From the NCBI GenBank assembly GCA_904501855.1, contig CAJGCI010000038.1:1-13573 (forward strand): a stretch of 13,573 bases of DNA, read 5' to 3'. Both the position numbers and the translations under genes were made by a program. Position 1 is the stretch's first letter. Each line of letters opens with the position of its first letter. Origin of the DNA: Oscillospiraceae bacterium (lineage in GTDB: Bacteria > Bacillota > Clostridia > Oscillospirales > Oscillospiraceae). Of the stretch, positions 7,517 to 13,572 are shown piece after piece. Below the pieces are notes generated by a model. It had not been told where the DNA came from. It searched no databases and worked only from the letters and a program-made list of their open reading frames with translations.

Positions 7517-7545
7517 TTTTATTTTACAGGCTTCTATGTTAAAAT
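7517..7545 (+). promoter_or_regulatory. Promoter of smpB (probably also ppi and ssrA)
   Basis: TATGT followed by TAAAAT (7540-7545) gives an extended -10 (TGtTAAAAT); 17 bases upstream is only a weak -35 (TTTTAT, 7517-7522), as often seen with extended -10 promoters. The perfect 12-bp palindrome CCCGTTAACGGG at 7554-7565 falls just after the expected start and could be an operator. Confidence 0.6.
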
Positions 7546-7593
7546 CATTTTTGCCCGTTAACGGGAAGAACGATAAGAAAGGCAGGTGAGCTC

Positions 7594-8061
7594 ATGCCCA
7601 ATCAGCAGGGGATCAAGGAGATCGCACAGAACCGCAAGGCATTTCATGACTATTTCGTGCTGGAGAAATACGAAGCGGGGATCGAGCTTGCCGGGACGGA
7701 AGTCAAGTCCGTCCGTGCCGGACAGGTCAACATGAAGGACTCTTATTGTTCCATTAAGAACGGGGAACTGTTTCTGCGCGGCATGCATATCAGTCCCTAT
7801 GAAAAAGGCAATATATTTAACCGCGATCCGGTCCGGGTGCGCAGACTTCTGATGCACAAGCGGGAGATCAACCGGCTCAATTCCCAGGTCATGCAGCAGG
7901 GCGTCGCTCTGATCCCGCTGTCTCTTTACTTCAAGGACAGCAAAGTGAAGGTGGAGATCGGCATCTGCAAGGGCAAGAAGCTTTATGATAAAAGGGAAGC
8001 CAGCGCGAAGAAGGACGCACAGCGCGACATGGATCGTGTAATGAAAGAAAGGAATCAGTAA
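7594..8061 (+). CDS. smpB: SsrA-binding protein SmpB
   Basis: Small basic RNA-binding protein that binds the tRNA-like domain of tmRNA and brings it to stalled ribosomes (trans-translation). The 155 residues match the family's usual length. Visible signatures are the oligonucleotide-binding core YEAGIELAGTEVKSVRAGQVN (its middle part GIELAGTEVKS is nearly invariant), DSYCSIKNGELFL, MHISPYE, RRLLMHKREINRL and the basic C-terminal tail KGKKLYDKREASAKKDAQRD that enters the mRNA channel. Start: AGGTGAG lies six bases before the ATG. Two bases separate its stop from the cyclophilin gene, and its RNA partner ssrA lies 555 bases downstream on the same strand, so partner genes are linked. Confidence 0.97.
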   Translation: MPNQQGIKEIAQNRKAFHDYFVLEKYEAGIELAGTEVKSVRAGQVNMKDSYCSIKNGELFLRGMHISPYEKGNIFNRDPVRVRRLLMHKREINRLNSQVMQQGVALIPLSLYFKDSKVKVEIGICKGKKLYDKREASAKKDAQRDMDRVMKERNQ

Positions 8062-8063
8062 CT

Positions 8064-8582
8064 ATGAGCAATCCTATCGTAACCATCGAAATGGAGAACG
8101 GCGACATCATCAAGGCGGAACTGTATCCGGAAGTCGCTCCCAATACGGTCAACAACTTCATCTCTCTGATCAACAAAAAGTTTTATGACGGCGTGATCTT
8201 CCATCGCGTCATCCCCGGATTCATGATTCAGGGCGGCGATCCCAAAGGCACCGGCATGGGCGGCCCGGGATACCAGATCCCCGGTGAATTCGGCGCAAAC
8301 GGATACAAGAACGAACTGAAACATACCAGAGGTGTTCTCTCCATGGCACGGACCATGATCCCCGACTCTGCAGGAAGTCAGTTCTTCATCATGCATGAAG
8401 ATGCTCCGCATCTGGATGAACAGTATGCTGCTTTCGGCAAGGTCATCGAGGGAATTGAGAACGTCGACAAGATCGCGGAAGTTCAGACGGATTTCCGGGA
8501 TAAACCAAAACAGGCACAGGTCATGAAAAAGGTCACGGTAGAAACCTTCGGTGTCGAGTATCCGGAACCTATCAAAGCATAA
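8064..8582 (+). CDS. Cyclophilin-type peptidyl-prolyl cis-trans isomerase
   Basis: Single-domain cyclophilin that isomerises Xaa-Pro bonds. The 172 residues cover the whole domain, with no signal peptide or lipobox, so it should act in the cytoplasm. Active-site residues are all present: FHRVIPGFMIQGGD with Arg48, Phe53, Met54 and Gln56, then SQFFI (105-109), and HLDEQYAAFG, where a His replaces the Trp of eukaryotic CypA as is common in bacterial members. The start is two bases after the smpB stop, with AGGAA inside the end of smpB, so the two are almost certainly cotranscribed and probably translationally coupled. ssrA follows after 34 bases. Confidence 0.93.
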   Translation: MSNPIVTIEMENGDIIKAELYPEVAPNTVNNFISLINKKFYDGVIFHRVIPGFMIQGGDPKGTGMGGPGYQIPGEFGANGYKNELKHTRGVLSMARTMIPDSAGSQFFIMHEDAPHLDEQYAAFGKVIEGIENVDKIAEVQTDFRDKPKQAQVMKKVTVETFGVEYPEPIKA

Positions 8583-8591
8583 GTCATTCCA

Positions 8592-8610
8592 TCCCCGCAT
8601 TCAGCGGGGA
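8592..8610 (+). other. Hairpin just upstream of ssrA
   Basis: TCCCCGC (8592-8598) pairs with GCGGGGA (8604-8610) over ATTCA, a 7-bp stem. It has no T-run, so it is not a terminator; it ends six bases before the mature tmRNA 5' end and may mark a processing leader of a smpB-ppi-ssrA transcript. Confidence 0.5.
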
Positions 8611-8616
8611 ATATAC

Positions 8617-8964
8617 GGGGGTGTACCGGTTTCGACGGGGATGCGGAATTTGGAATAGCGTGCGGATGCGCCTGACATCCATAAAACGGGCAATTATAAA
8701 TTAAACAACGACAATAACGTTGAACTTCTCGCTGCTTAAGCAGTGAGCGTCGCCTCTCAGAGTGCCGCGGCTGAGATGTGCGGCGTCGATTAGCGGCGTC
8801 CGTGAGCCGGTTAAGCTTTGCGCCGGCCATGCATCATGAAGCTACTGATTTCATAAGTGTGACGACTCACGTATGATTGAGGGAATGCAAATAATCGTCT
8901 GCGCACGGAGAAGTTCCTCTGGAAGTGTTTTCGGACAGGAGTTCGACTCTCCTCACCTCCACCA
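8617..8964 (+). ncRNA. ssrA: Transfer-messenger RNA (tmRNA, one-piece)
   Basis: Ribosome-rescue RNA, partner of SmpB. The 5' GGGGGTG pairs with CACCTCC near the 3' end to form the acceptor stem, with the G3-U wobble that alanyl-tRNA synthetase needs; discriminator A and encoded CCA end at 8964. The conserved start GGTTTCGACGGGG (8628-8640) and T-arm GTTCGACTC (8941-8949) are clear. Within it a tag frame is read up to TAA at 8737-8739; the last residues are NDNNVELLAA (8707-8736). The stop sits in the loop of helix 5 (CTC-CTGC-TTAA-GCAG-GAG, 8728-8747). The length of 348 bases is normal. The ends are set from the acceptor pairing and could be off by one base at the 5' side. Confidence 0.97.
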
Positions 8965-9020
8965 AAAAGTCCTTACTCGAACCCTTGTCCAAAAAACAAG
9001 GCGTCGGGCGAGGACTTTTT
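8965..9020 (+). terminator. Intrinsic terminator of ssrA
   Basis: AAAAAGTCCT (8965-8974) pairs with AGGACTTTTT (9011-9020); inside, CTCG pairs with CGGG and CTTGT with ACAAG, giving a long bulged stem that ends in five T. It starts directly at the tmRNA 3' end. Confidence 0.88.
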
Positions 9021-9179
9021 CATTGCTTATTGTAAAAGCGTCGTTTCCTGTATTTCTATGGTTCCTCCGTATTTTGCGGAACAAGAGACCACATTGAGGG
9101 ACGCGAAAGGTCTACCGACAAGTCCGCTCAAATATAATAATCTATATCAAAACGCGATCCCTTTTTTGTCCTTCGATTG
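9021..9179. other. Intergenic region without recognised gene
   Basis: No credible reading frame or RNA is seen between the ssrA terminator and the tetR promoter. It contains the first copy of the 12-base repeat CAAATATAATAA (9129-9140); the second copy (9199-9210) carries the tetR -10 box. No duplicate of the ssrA 3' end was found, so there is no sign of an integration scar. Confidence 0.5.
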
Positions 9180-9220
9180 TTTACAAAAGGAGAAATAGCA
9201 AATATAATAACAGATGTTAT
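9180..9220 (+). promoter_or_regulatory. Promoter and palindromic operator of the tetR-CPBP operon
   Basis: TTTACA (9180-9185), 17-base spacer, TATAAT (9203-9208): a near-consensus promoter. The perfect inverted repeat ATAACA-GA-TGTTAT (9207-9220) overlaps the -10 box and the expected start near 9215, the position at which a bound repressor would block transcription. The regulator encoded directly downstream is the obvious candidate. Confidence 0.75.
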
Positions 9221-9240
9221 AGTATTGTGAGGCGACTCTG

Positions 9241-9804
9241 ATGCCAAAAAAACCAACGACAACAAAAGAAGCCATGATAGAAGGTGCATTCCGACTGGTC
9301 CGTGAAAAGGGTCATGATTGTCTGACTGCAAGAAATCTTGCTGCCTTCCTCGGCTGCTCTACACAGCCGATCATGTATCAATTCCCCAACCTGGCTGCTC
9401 TGAAAAATCTGACTTATCAGAGGGCAGACGCCTTTCACAGCGAGTATATTCTGGAAGGCACAGATCTTCTGGAGATGGGTCTACGGTATATCCGGTTCGC
9501 GGATGAAGAACCGCAGCTTTTCCGATTTCTTTTTCAGTCCGGACGTTTTTCAGGATCCAGTATGGAGGATCTGATCAGATCTCCGGAAGTATCTGAGATC
9601 CTTGCTGCGGTAAGTGAAGAAGAAGGACTGCTGACGGACGATGCAGTTGCTTTTTTTGAGCCCCTGGCGGCTCTTGTTCATGGCTACGCCAGCATGATTG
9701 CCAACAATACGATGAAATACGATCCCGATGCGATCCGGAAAACACTGATTGCGATTGCCGAAGGATTAGAAAGAGGATGGAATCAGCATGACGAAACTCT
9801 ATAA
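9241..9804 (+). CDS. TetR/AcrR-family transcriptional regulator
   Basis: A 187-residue one-domain repressor of TetR type. The N-terminal DNA-binding part is clear: AMIEGAFRLVREKG (helix 1), then the helix-turn-helix LTARNLAAFLGCSTQPIMYQFPN (about 28-50), in which the usual Tyr-x-His/Tyr-F segment appears as MYQFPN. The C-terminal part (PQLFRFLFQSGRF, then AALVHGYASMIANN) resembles ligand-binding domains with a conserved HG motif near the dimer interface. The ligand cannot be told. It overlaps the next gene by 17 bases, so the two form an operon, and the palindrome over its promoter suggests that it represses itself and the protease gene. Start: GAGG eight bases upstream of the ATG. Confidence 0.9.
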   Translation: MPKKPTTTKEAMIEGAFRLVREKGHDCLTARNLAAFLGCSTQPIMYQFPNLAALKNLTYQRADAFHSEYILEGTDLLEMGLRYIRFADEEPQLFRFLFQSGRFSGSSMEDLIRSPEVSEILAAVSEEEGLLTDDAVAFFEPLAALVHGYASMIANNTMKYDPDAIRKTLIAIAEGLERGWNQHDETL

Positions 9805-10522
9805 GAAAAGTGAGATCTTTTTTGCAATCCTGTGGATCGTTGCCTATGTGGTCCTCAGCAGCTTGGCAGATCAGCTTTCGGAGACGATCGGCGTTACGAA
9901 ATCTGTAACTGCCGTGCTGCACATTGCGATGTCTCTGATCCTGTTTTTCTGGATCCGAAACAATAACCTGTGTGAAAAGTACGGTTTTTGCAGGCCAATC
10001 ATCCCCGCGAAGCGGTTTCTGTATTACCTCCCACTGATCATCATCGCATCGACCGATTTCTGGGGCGGAATCAAACTGCAGTATGGTTTTCCGGCGGCAT
10101 TGATGTTTTTCATCAGCATGTGCTGTGTCGGCTTCCTGGAAGAAGTGATTTTCCGCGGACTGCTGTTCAGGGCGATGGAAAAGGACAACCTGAAGACGGC
10201 CATCATCGTATCCGCATTGACATTCGGCCTCGGCCATATCGTGAATCTGTTTAACGGGAGCGGAAAGGATCCGGTTTCTTCCATAATCCAGATCGTATTT
10301 GCTGTTTTGGTCGGATTTGTGCTTGTTTTGATCTTCTACCATGGGAAATCCTTGATTCCGTGCATCCTGTTCCACTCGGCCAACAACGCGCTCAAAGTGT
10401 TTTCCGCAGAGGGCAGTCTGAACCCACAGACGGAGATGGTGCTCAATCTTGTGCTGATCGTCATTGTGTTGGGAGGATATTCCCTCTATCTTGTCAGAGC
10501 TTTTTCCAGGAAGGAAAAGTAG
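9788..10522 (+). CDS. CPBP-family intramembrane glutamic endopeptidase
   Basis: A 244-residue polytopic membrane protein of the CAAX-protease/bacteriocin-processing (CPBP, Abi) family. The catalytic motifs are intact: EEVIFRG with Glu118, Glu119 and Arg123; FGLGH with His150; and HSANN with His196 and Asn200. About seven hydrophobic segments surround them. Family members process prenylated or peptide substrates, confer bacteriocin self-immunity, or have unknown roles; no bacteriocin or peptide gene is visible here, so the substrate is open. The ATG lies inside the end of the TetR gene, with AGAGGATGG upstream, so translation is likely coupled. It is probably induced when the TetR regulator is released by its ligand. 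It ends in a basic, cytosolic-looking tail (RAFSRKEK). Confidence 0.88.
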   Translation: MTKLYKKSEIFFAILWIVAYVVLSSLADQLSETIGVTKSVTAVLHIAMSLILFFWIRNNNLCEKYGFCRPIIPAKRFLYYLPLIIIASTDFWGGIKLQYGFPAALMFFISMCCVGFLEEVIFRGLLFRAMEKDNLKTAIIVSALTFGLGHIVNLFNGSGKDPVSSIIQIVFAVLVGFVLVLIFYHGKSLIPCILFHSANNALKVFSAEGSLNPQTEMVLNLVLIVIVLGGYSLYLVRAFSRKEK

Positions 10523-10600
10523 TCGCAAAACCGGATGCTCCTTGAAGCCGGTATATTCGATATCGTTTTTTCGATGTGTCCGGCCATGATCTTCGTGTCA

Positions 10601-10633
10601 TTGGTTTTCCGACATTCGTGTGTGCGGAACCAA
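10601..10633 (+). other. Imperfect inverted repeat after the CPBP gene
   Basis: TTGGTTTTCCG (10601-10611) pairs with CGGAACCAA (10625-10633) with two unpaired T, around a 13-base loop. No T-run follows on the plus strand (ATCTTAAAG). It may be a weak terminator or part of the yhhN-type gene leader. The remaining 10523-10719 gap shows a possible -10 (TATGAT, 10685-10690) without a good -35. Confidence 0.3.
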
Positions 10634-10719
10634 ATCTTAAAGGGAAGAGAGTCAAAAGAGGTAACAACACCCTGGTGATAAAGTTATGATTATTTCAACA
10701 ACATAATGGAGGCAATACC

Positions 10720-11385
10720 ATGTATCTTCTTATACCGTGCTGCCTGTGTCTGGCAGGACTGTTCCTGTGGCAGGAGAAAACGGAGAACTATCGGATGGCG
10801 GTCGCACTGAAGGGACTGGCTTCCATATGCTTCGTGCTCCTGGGCGTCTGCTGCAGTCCGGGAACCCACATCGCCCGTCTCATTGTGACCGGACTGATCC
10901 TCGGCTGCATAGCGGATGTGCTTCTGAACCTTCGGATGGTCTTCAAGGAGCAGGGACAGAAGATCTTTCTGTTCGGCATCCTGGTGTTCCTCAGCGGACA
11001 CATCCTCTATCTCGCCGCGGTCTTTCCTCTTGCAAAGCATCCGGTCCTCTGTGTGGTCATCGGGATCCTTCTCACTGCACTTCTGATGATATGGATCTTT
11101 CAGAGGATCACGGCAAAGAAGGCGTTTAAGATATTCGGAGTTATTTACATCGGTGCCATCGTCCTCCTGAATTGTGTCGCCGTTTCCAACCTTATCACAT
11201 CTCCGTCCACCTTCACGGCTGTTTTCGTCGCCGGTGCGCTGCTGTTCCTGATCAGTGATATCGTCCTGATTCTCAATACTTTCGGAACGGAATCGAGATT
11301 CCGGCTTCGGATCACCAATATCAGCCTGTATTACATCGGCCAGATCCTCATTGCATTGAGCCTTCTTTTCCTTGGCACAGTCTAA
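10720..11385 (+). CDS. YhhN-family membrane protein (lysoplasmalogenase-like)
   Basis: A 221-residue protein made almost entirely of hydrophobic segments (about eight). It carries the spaced motifs of the YhhN/TMEM86 family: LILGCIADVLLNL with Asp66, FLFGILVFLSGHILYL with His94 and Tyr97, GALLFLISDIVLIL with Ser179-Asp180, and YYIGQILIA with Gln208. Eukaryotic TMEM86 and some bacterial members hydrolyse the vinyl-ether bond of lysoplasmalogens; this activity is plausible for an anaerobe that makes plasmalogens, but is inference here. Start: GGAGG seven bases before the ATG. It appears to be a single-gene unit bounded by a strong terminator. Confidence 0.85.
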   Translation: MYLLIPCCLCLAGLFLWQEKTENYRMAVALKGLASICFVLLGVCCSPGTHIARLIVTGLILGCIADVLLNLRMVFKEQGQKIFLFGILVFLSGHILYLAAVFPLAKHPVLCVVIGILLTALLMIWIFQRITAKKAFKIFGVIYIGAIVLLNCVAVSNLITSPSTFTAVFVAGALLFLISDIVLILNTFGTESRFRLRITNISLYYIGQILIALSLLFLGTV

Positions 11386-11425
11386 TCACCGCGGATGGAA
11401 AAGGAGACGGGATCCTCAGTAAAAA

Positions 11426-11469
11426 ACGAATGATCATCCATCGGATAAGCCGATGGATGATCTTTTTTT
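11426..11469 (+). terminator. Strong intrinsic terminator of the YhhN-family gene
   Basis: GATCATCCATCGG (11432-11444) pairs perfectly with CCGATGGATGATC (11450-11462), 13 bp around a five-base loop, followed by seven T. A run of A precedes the stem, so it may also work in reverse. Confidence 0.95.
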
Positions 11470-11553
11470 CTGAAGAATAACAGTGTCCTGCTCCGGACTG
11501 GACAAAACCACCGGTCGTGCAAACGAAACTGTCATACGTTGAAACGGATGGAA

Positions 11554-11582
11554 TTGCCGTTTATTTTTTTCTTTAGTATAAT
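11554..11582 (+). promoter_or_regulatory. Promoter of the amidohydrolase gene
   Basis: TTGCCG (11554-11559), a T-rich 17-base spacer, and a consensus TATAAT (11577-11582). The expected start is about 25 bases before the ATG, giving a short leader. Confidence 0.8.
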
Positions 11583-11613
11583 AGGTAAACATGAGTAACG
11601 ATAGGGAGCTGGT

Positions 11614-12906
11614 ATGATGCAGTATGTGCTGAAAAACGGGATCATCCTCAACGGAACCGAGAACATGGAACCTGTGACCGGGCACATGATCCGGGTCGAA
11701 AATGACAGGATCGCAGAGATCCTGCCGGAGGACAGTCCGGTATCCGGATGTGAGGTCATCGATCTGAAGGGAGCCTATGTGCTTCCGGGCCTGATCAATC
11801 TCCATGTTCATCTTGCCACTAGCGGGAAACCGCCCAGAGCCAACAAGAAACCCACCAACTACAAGAGACTGTTTCAGATCCTGTCCAGGAGCAGGCTCGT
11901 GAAATTCGTGCTGAAACGGATGCTCAGAGGATATGCCCGGACGGAACTGATGAGTGGAGTCACCACCATCCGTACCGTGGGCGGGATCCTGGATATGGAT
12001 GCCCGCATCCGGGATGAGATCAATGCGGGGAAAATTCAGGGACCGCGCATCCTTGCCGGAAACACCGGCGTGTCGGTGCCGGGAGGACACTTTGCCGGTT
12101 CCATCGCCACGGAAGCGGAATCTCCCGAACAGGCGAGGGAACACGTCCGCCAGATCGCATCTACCGGACCGGATCACATCAAGCTCATGATCACCGGCGG
12201 TGTGATGGACGCCTCCGAGGAAGGAGAGCCGGGCGTGCTGCGGATGCCTCCCGAGATCGTGAAAGCGGCCTGTGAGGAAGCCCATCATCTGGGGTATAAG
12301 GTGGCGGCTCATGTGGAGAGTCCGGAAGGAGTCCGGGTGGCGCTGGAAAACGGCGTGGATACCGTGGAACACGGCGCGAAGCTCGATGACGACATGCTGC
12401 GGTTGTTCAAGGAACGTGGAGCGTCACCGGTATGCACCATCTCTCCGGCCCTGCCTTACGCGGTGTTCGATCTGTCCGAGAGCCATGCCGCGCCGGTAGC
12501 CAAGAAAAACGGACGCATCGTCATGGATGGCATCATCGAATGTACCAGAGCTTGCCGCGACAACGGGATCCCGGTGGGGCTGGGAAATGATGTGGGATGC
12601 CCGTTCATCCTGCATTACAATTTCTGGCGGGAACTGTATTATTATCATAAATATGTGGGTGCCTCGAACCGCGAGACCCTCTATACCGCCACCCTGGGCA
12701 ATGCCGGGCTTGCCGGAATTGCGGGAGAGACCGGAAGCATTGAAAAAGGGAAGAGCGCAGACCTGATCGTGGTGAAACAGAATCCGCTGGATGATCTGAC
12801 GGCTCTCCGGAACGTTTCCATGGTCATGGTCCGGGGCGACCTGATCCGGAATCCGAAAGTGAAACGGATGAAGCATGTGGATGACATGCTTGACCGATAC
12901 ATGTGA
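11614..12906 (+). CDS. Metal-dependent amidohydrolase (imidazolonepropionase/prolidase-like)
   Basis: A 430-residue cytoplasmic amidohydrolase with TIM-barrel metal ligands in the expected order: HVH (64-66) after DLKGAYVLPGLIN, Lys190 in DHIKLMITGG (the position carboxylated in binuclear members), His233 in KVAAHVES, His253 in VEHGA, and Asp326 in GLGNDVG. The small beta-sandwich domain is formed by both ends, closing with GSIEKGKSADLIVVKQNPLDD. This pattern fits COG1228-type enzymes, many annotated as Xaa-Pro dipeptidases or imidazolonepropionase-like. No hut genes are near, so histidine breakdown is unlikely and the substrate is unknown. A basic segment of about 35 residues (72-107, with KPPRANKKP and LKRMLRGYAR) follows the HVH motif. 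Start: AGGGAG before the first of two tandem ATGs; the second (11617) is also possible. Confidence 0.9.
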   Translation: MMQYVLKNGIILNGTENMEPVTGHMIRVENDRIAEILPEDSPVSGCEVIDLKGAYVLPGLINLHVHLATSGKPPRANKKPTNYKRLFQILSRSRLVKFVLKRMLRGYARTELMSGVTTIRTVGGILDMDARIRDEINAGKIQGPRILAGNTGVSVPGGHFAGSIATEAESPEQAREHVRQIASTGPDHIKLMITGGVMDASEEGEPGVLRMPPEIVKAACEEAHHLGYKVAAHVESPEGVRVALENGVDTVEHGAKLDDDMLRLFKERGASPVCTISPALPYAVFDLSESHAAPVAKKNGRIVMDGIIECTRACRDNGIPVGLGNDVGCPFILHYNFWRELYYYHKYVGASNRETLYTATLGNAGLAGIAGETGSIEKGKSADLIVVKQNPLDDLTALRNVSMVMVRGDLIRNPKVKRMKHVDDMLDRYM

Positions 12907-12958
12907 TCCTTCACGGAAGGTCACGAAGCATCAGACCCTGTTAAGGAGCGTTTATACT

Positions 12959-13279
12959 ATGATCACATTGCATTTGTTTTATACCGGAGAAAACGGGAAT
13001 GCCAGAAAGTTTGCCGATGAGATGGAATCCTCCGGACTGGCAGATCTCATCCGGAAGGAGCCCGGTAATCTGAGATATGAGTATTATCAGCCGTTCGCCG
13101 ACCCGGAGACCGTGCTGCTGATCGACGCATGGGAAGACCAGAAGGCCATCGATGAACACCATGCATCCCCTATGATGCAGAAGATCGCCGAGATGAGAGA
13201 ACGGTATGATCTTCATATGAAAGTGGAACGGTTCGTTTCGGAAAATCTGGGAACGGACGCGTCCTTTGTTCGCAGATAG
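12959..13279 (+). CDS. ABM-domain protein (putative quinol monooxygenase-like)
   Basis: A 106-residue protein with the pattern of the antibiotic-biosynthesis monooxygenase (ABM) dimeric ferredoxin-like fold: an N-terminal strand ITLHLFYT, a helix (GNARKFADEMESSGLADLIRKEPG is the helix-turn region), strand LRYEYYQ, strand VLLIDAWED, the helix QKAIDEHHASPMMQKIAEM with the family's His-x-x-S/T-x-x-F/M-like signature, and a last strand MKVERFV. Members include YgiN-type quinol monooxygenases and haem-degrading IsdG enzymes; function here is not determined. A longer frame starts at 12875 inside the amidohydrolase, but AAGGAG at 12943-12948 favours the ATG at 12959. Only 52 bases separate it from the amidohydrolase and no terminator lies between, so the two are probably cotranscribed. 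Confidence 0.85.
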   Translation: MITLHLFYTGENGNARKFADEMESSGLADLIRKEPGNLRYEYYQPFADPETVLLIDAWEDQKAIDEHHASPMMQKIAEMRERYDLHMKVERFVSENLGTDASFVRR

Positions 13280-13305
13280 ATCCGATGTAATGAGGGAATC
13301 ATATA

Positions 13306-13355
13306 ATAAAAGCGATCCTTTTCCGACTGGTTCGGAGAAGGATCGCTATTTTTAT
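13306..13355. terminator. Bidirectional intrinsic terminator
   Basis: AGCGATCCTTTTCCG (13311-13325) pairs with CGGAGAAGGATCGCT (13333-13347), 15 bp with one G-T pair and a seven-base loop. ATTTTTATG follows on the plus strand, and TTTTATTAT follows on the minus strand. It separates the convergent ABM gene and the gene entering from the right. Confidence 0.92.
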
Positions 13356-13365
13356 GTTGTTCCGT

Positions 13366-13572
13366 TCATTTCCGGGGGAGGGAGTCGATCAGTTCCAGCA
13401 GTTCCAGATAGTAGGGACGGACCTTGTTGCGCTTTGTCATTCCGCCTTCCAGGGACATGTGGTCGCCGTGATAGACCGGCATGACATACCACGCACCGGT
13501 AACGTACTGTTCGGACGGATACTCCGCCACGGGGGCGCCGATGGGGGCTCCGGCGGAGACCGTGTTGACGAG
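13366..13572 (-). CDS. C-terminal end of an unidentified protein (start outside window)
   Basis: On the minus strand the frame is open from the right edge to a TGA at 13366-13368, 68 codons. It is supported as coding by its position directly behind a bidirectional terminator, and by its codon use, which resembles the neighbours. The end reads AWYVMPVYHGDHMSLEGG and later YYLELLELIDSLPRK. The strand with Y-H-G followed by a helix is reminiscent of the effector-binding (GyrI-like) domain found at the C-terminus of MerR-type regulators, but the match is weak and I do not assign a function. Confidence 0.7.
   Translation of the reverse strand, partial: LVNTVSAGAPIGAPVAEYPSEQYVTGAWYVMPVYHGDHMSLEGGMTKRNKVRPYYLELLELIDSLPRK

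Noticed and set aside
8873..9097. Open frame of 74 codons overlapping the tmRNA 3' half and its terminator
   Set aside because: It lies inside the structured tmRNA and terminator and has no ribosome site.
8617..9240. Integrated element at the 3' end of ssrA, a common phage/island insertion site
   Set aside because: No integrase gene and no second copy of the ssrA 3' end is found downstream; the native CCA end and terminator directly follow.
11614..12906. Calling the amidohydrolase HutI (imidazolonepropionase)
   Set aside because: No hutU, hutH or other histidine-degradation gene is nearby, and the family pattern is shared by many COG1228 enzymes of other specificity.
12875..12958. 28-residue N-terminal extension of the ABM protein
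   Set aside because: It overlaps the amidohydrolase end in another frame and does not fit the ABM fold, which begins at the ATG at 12959 with a ribosome site upstream.
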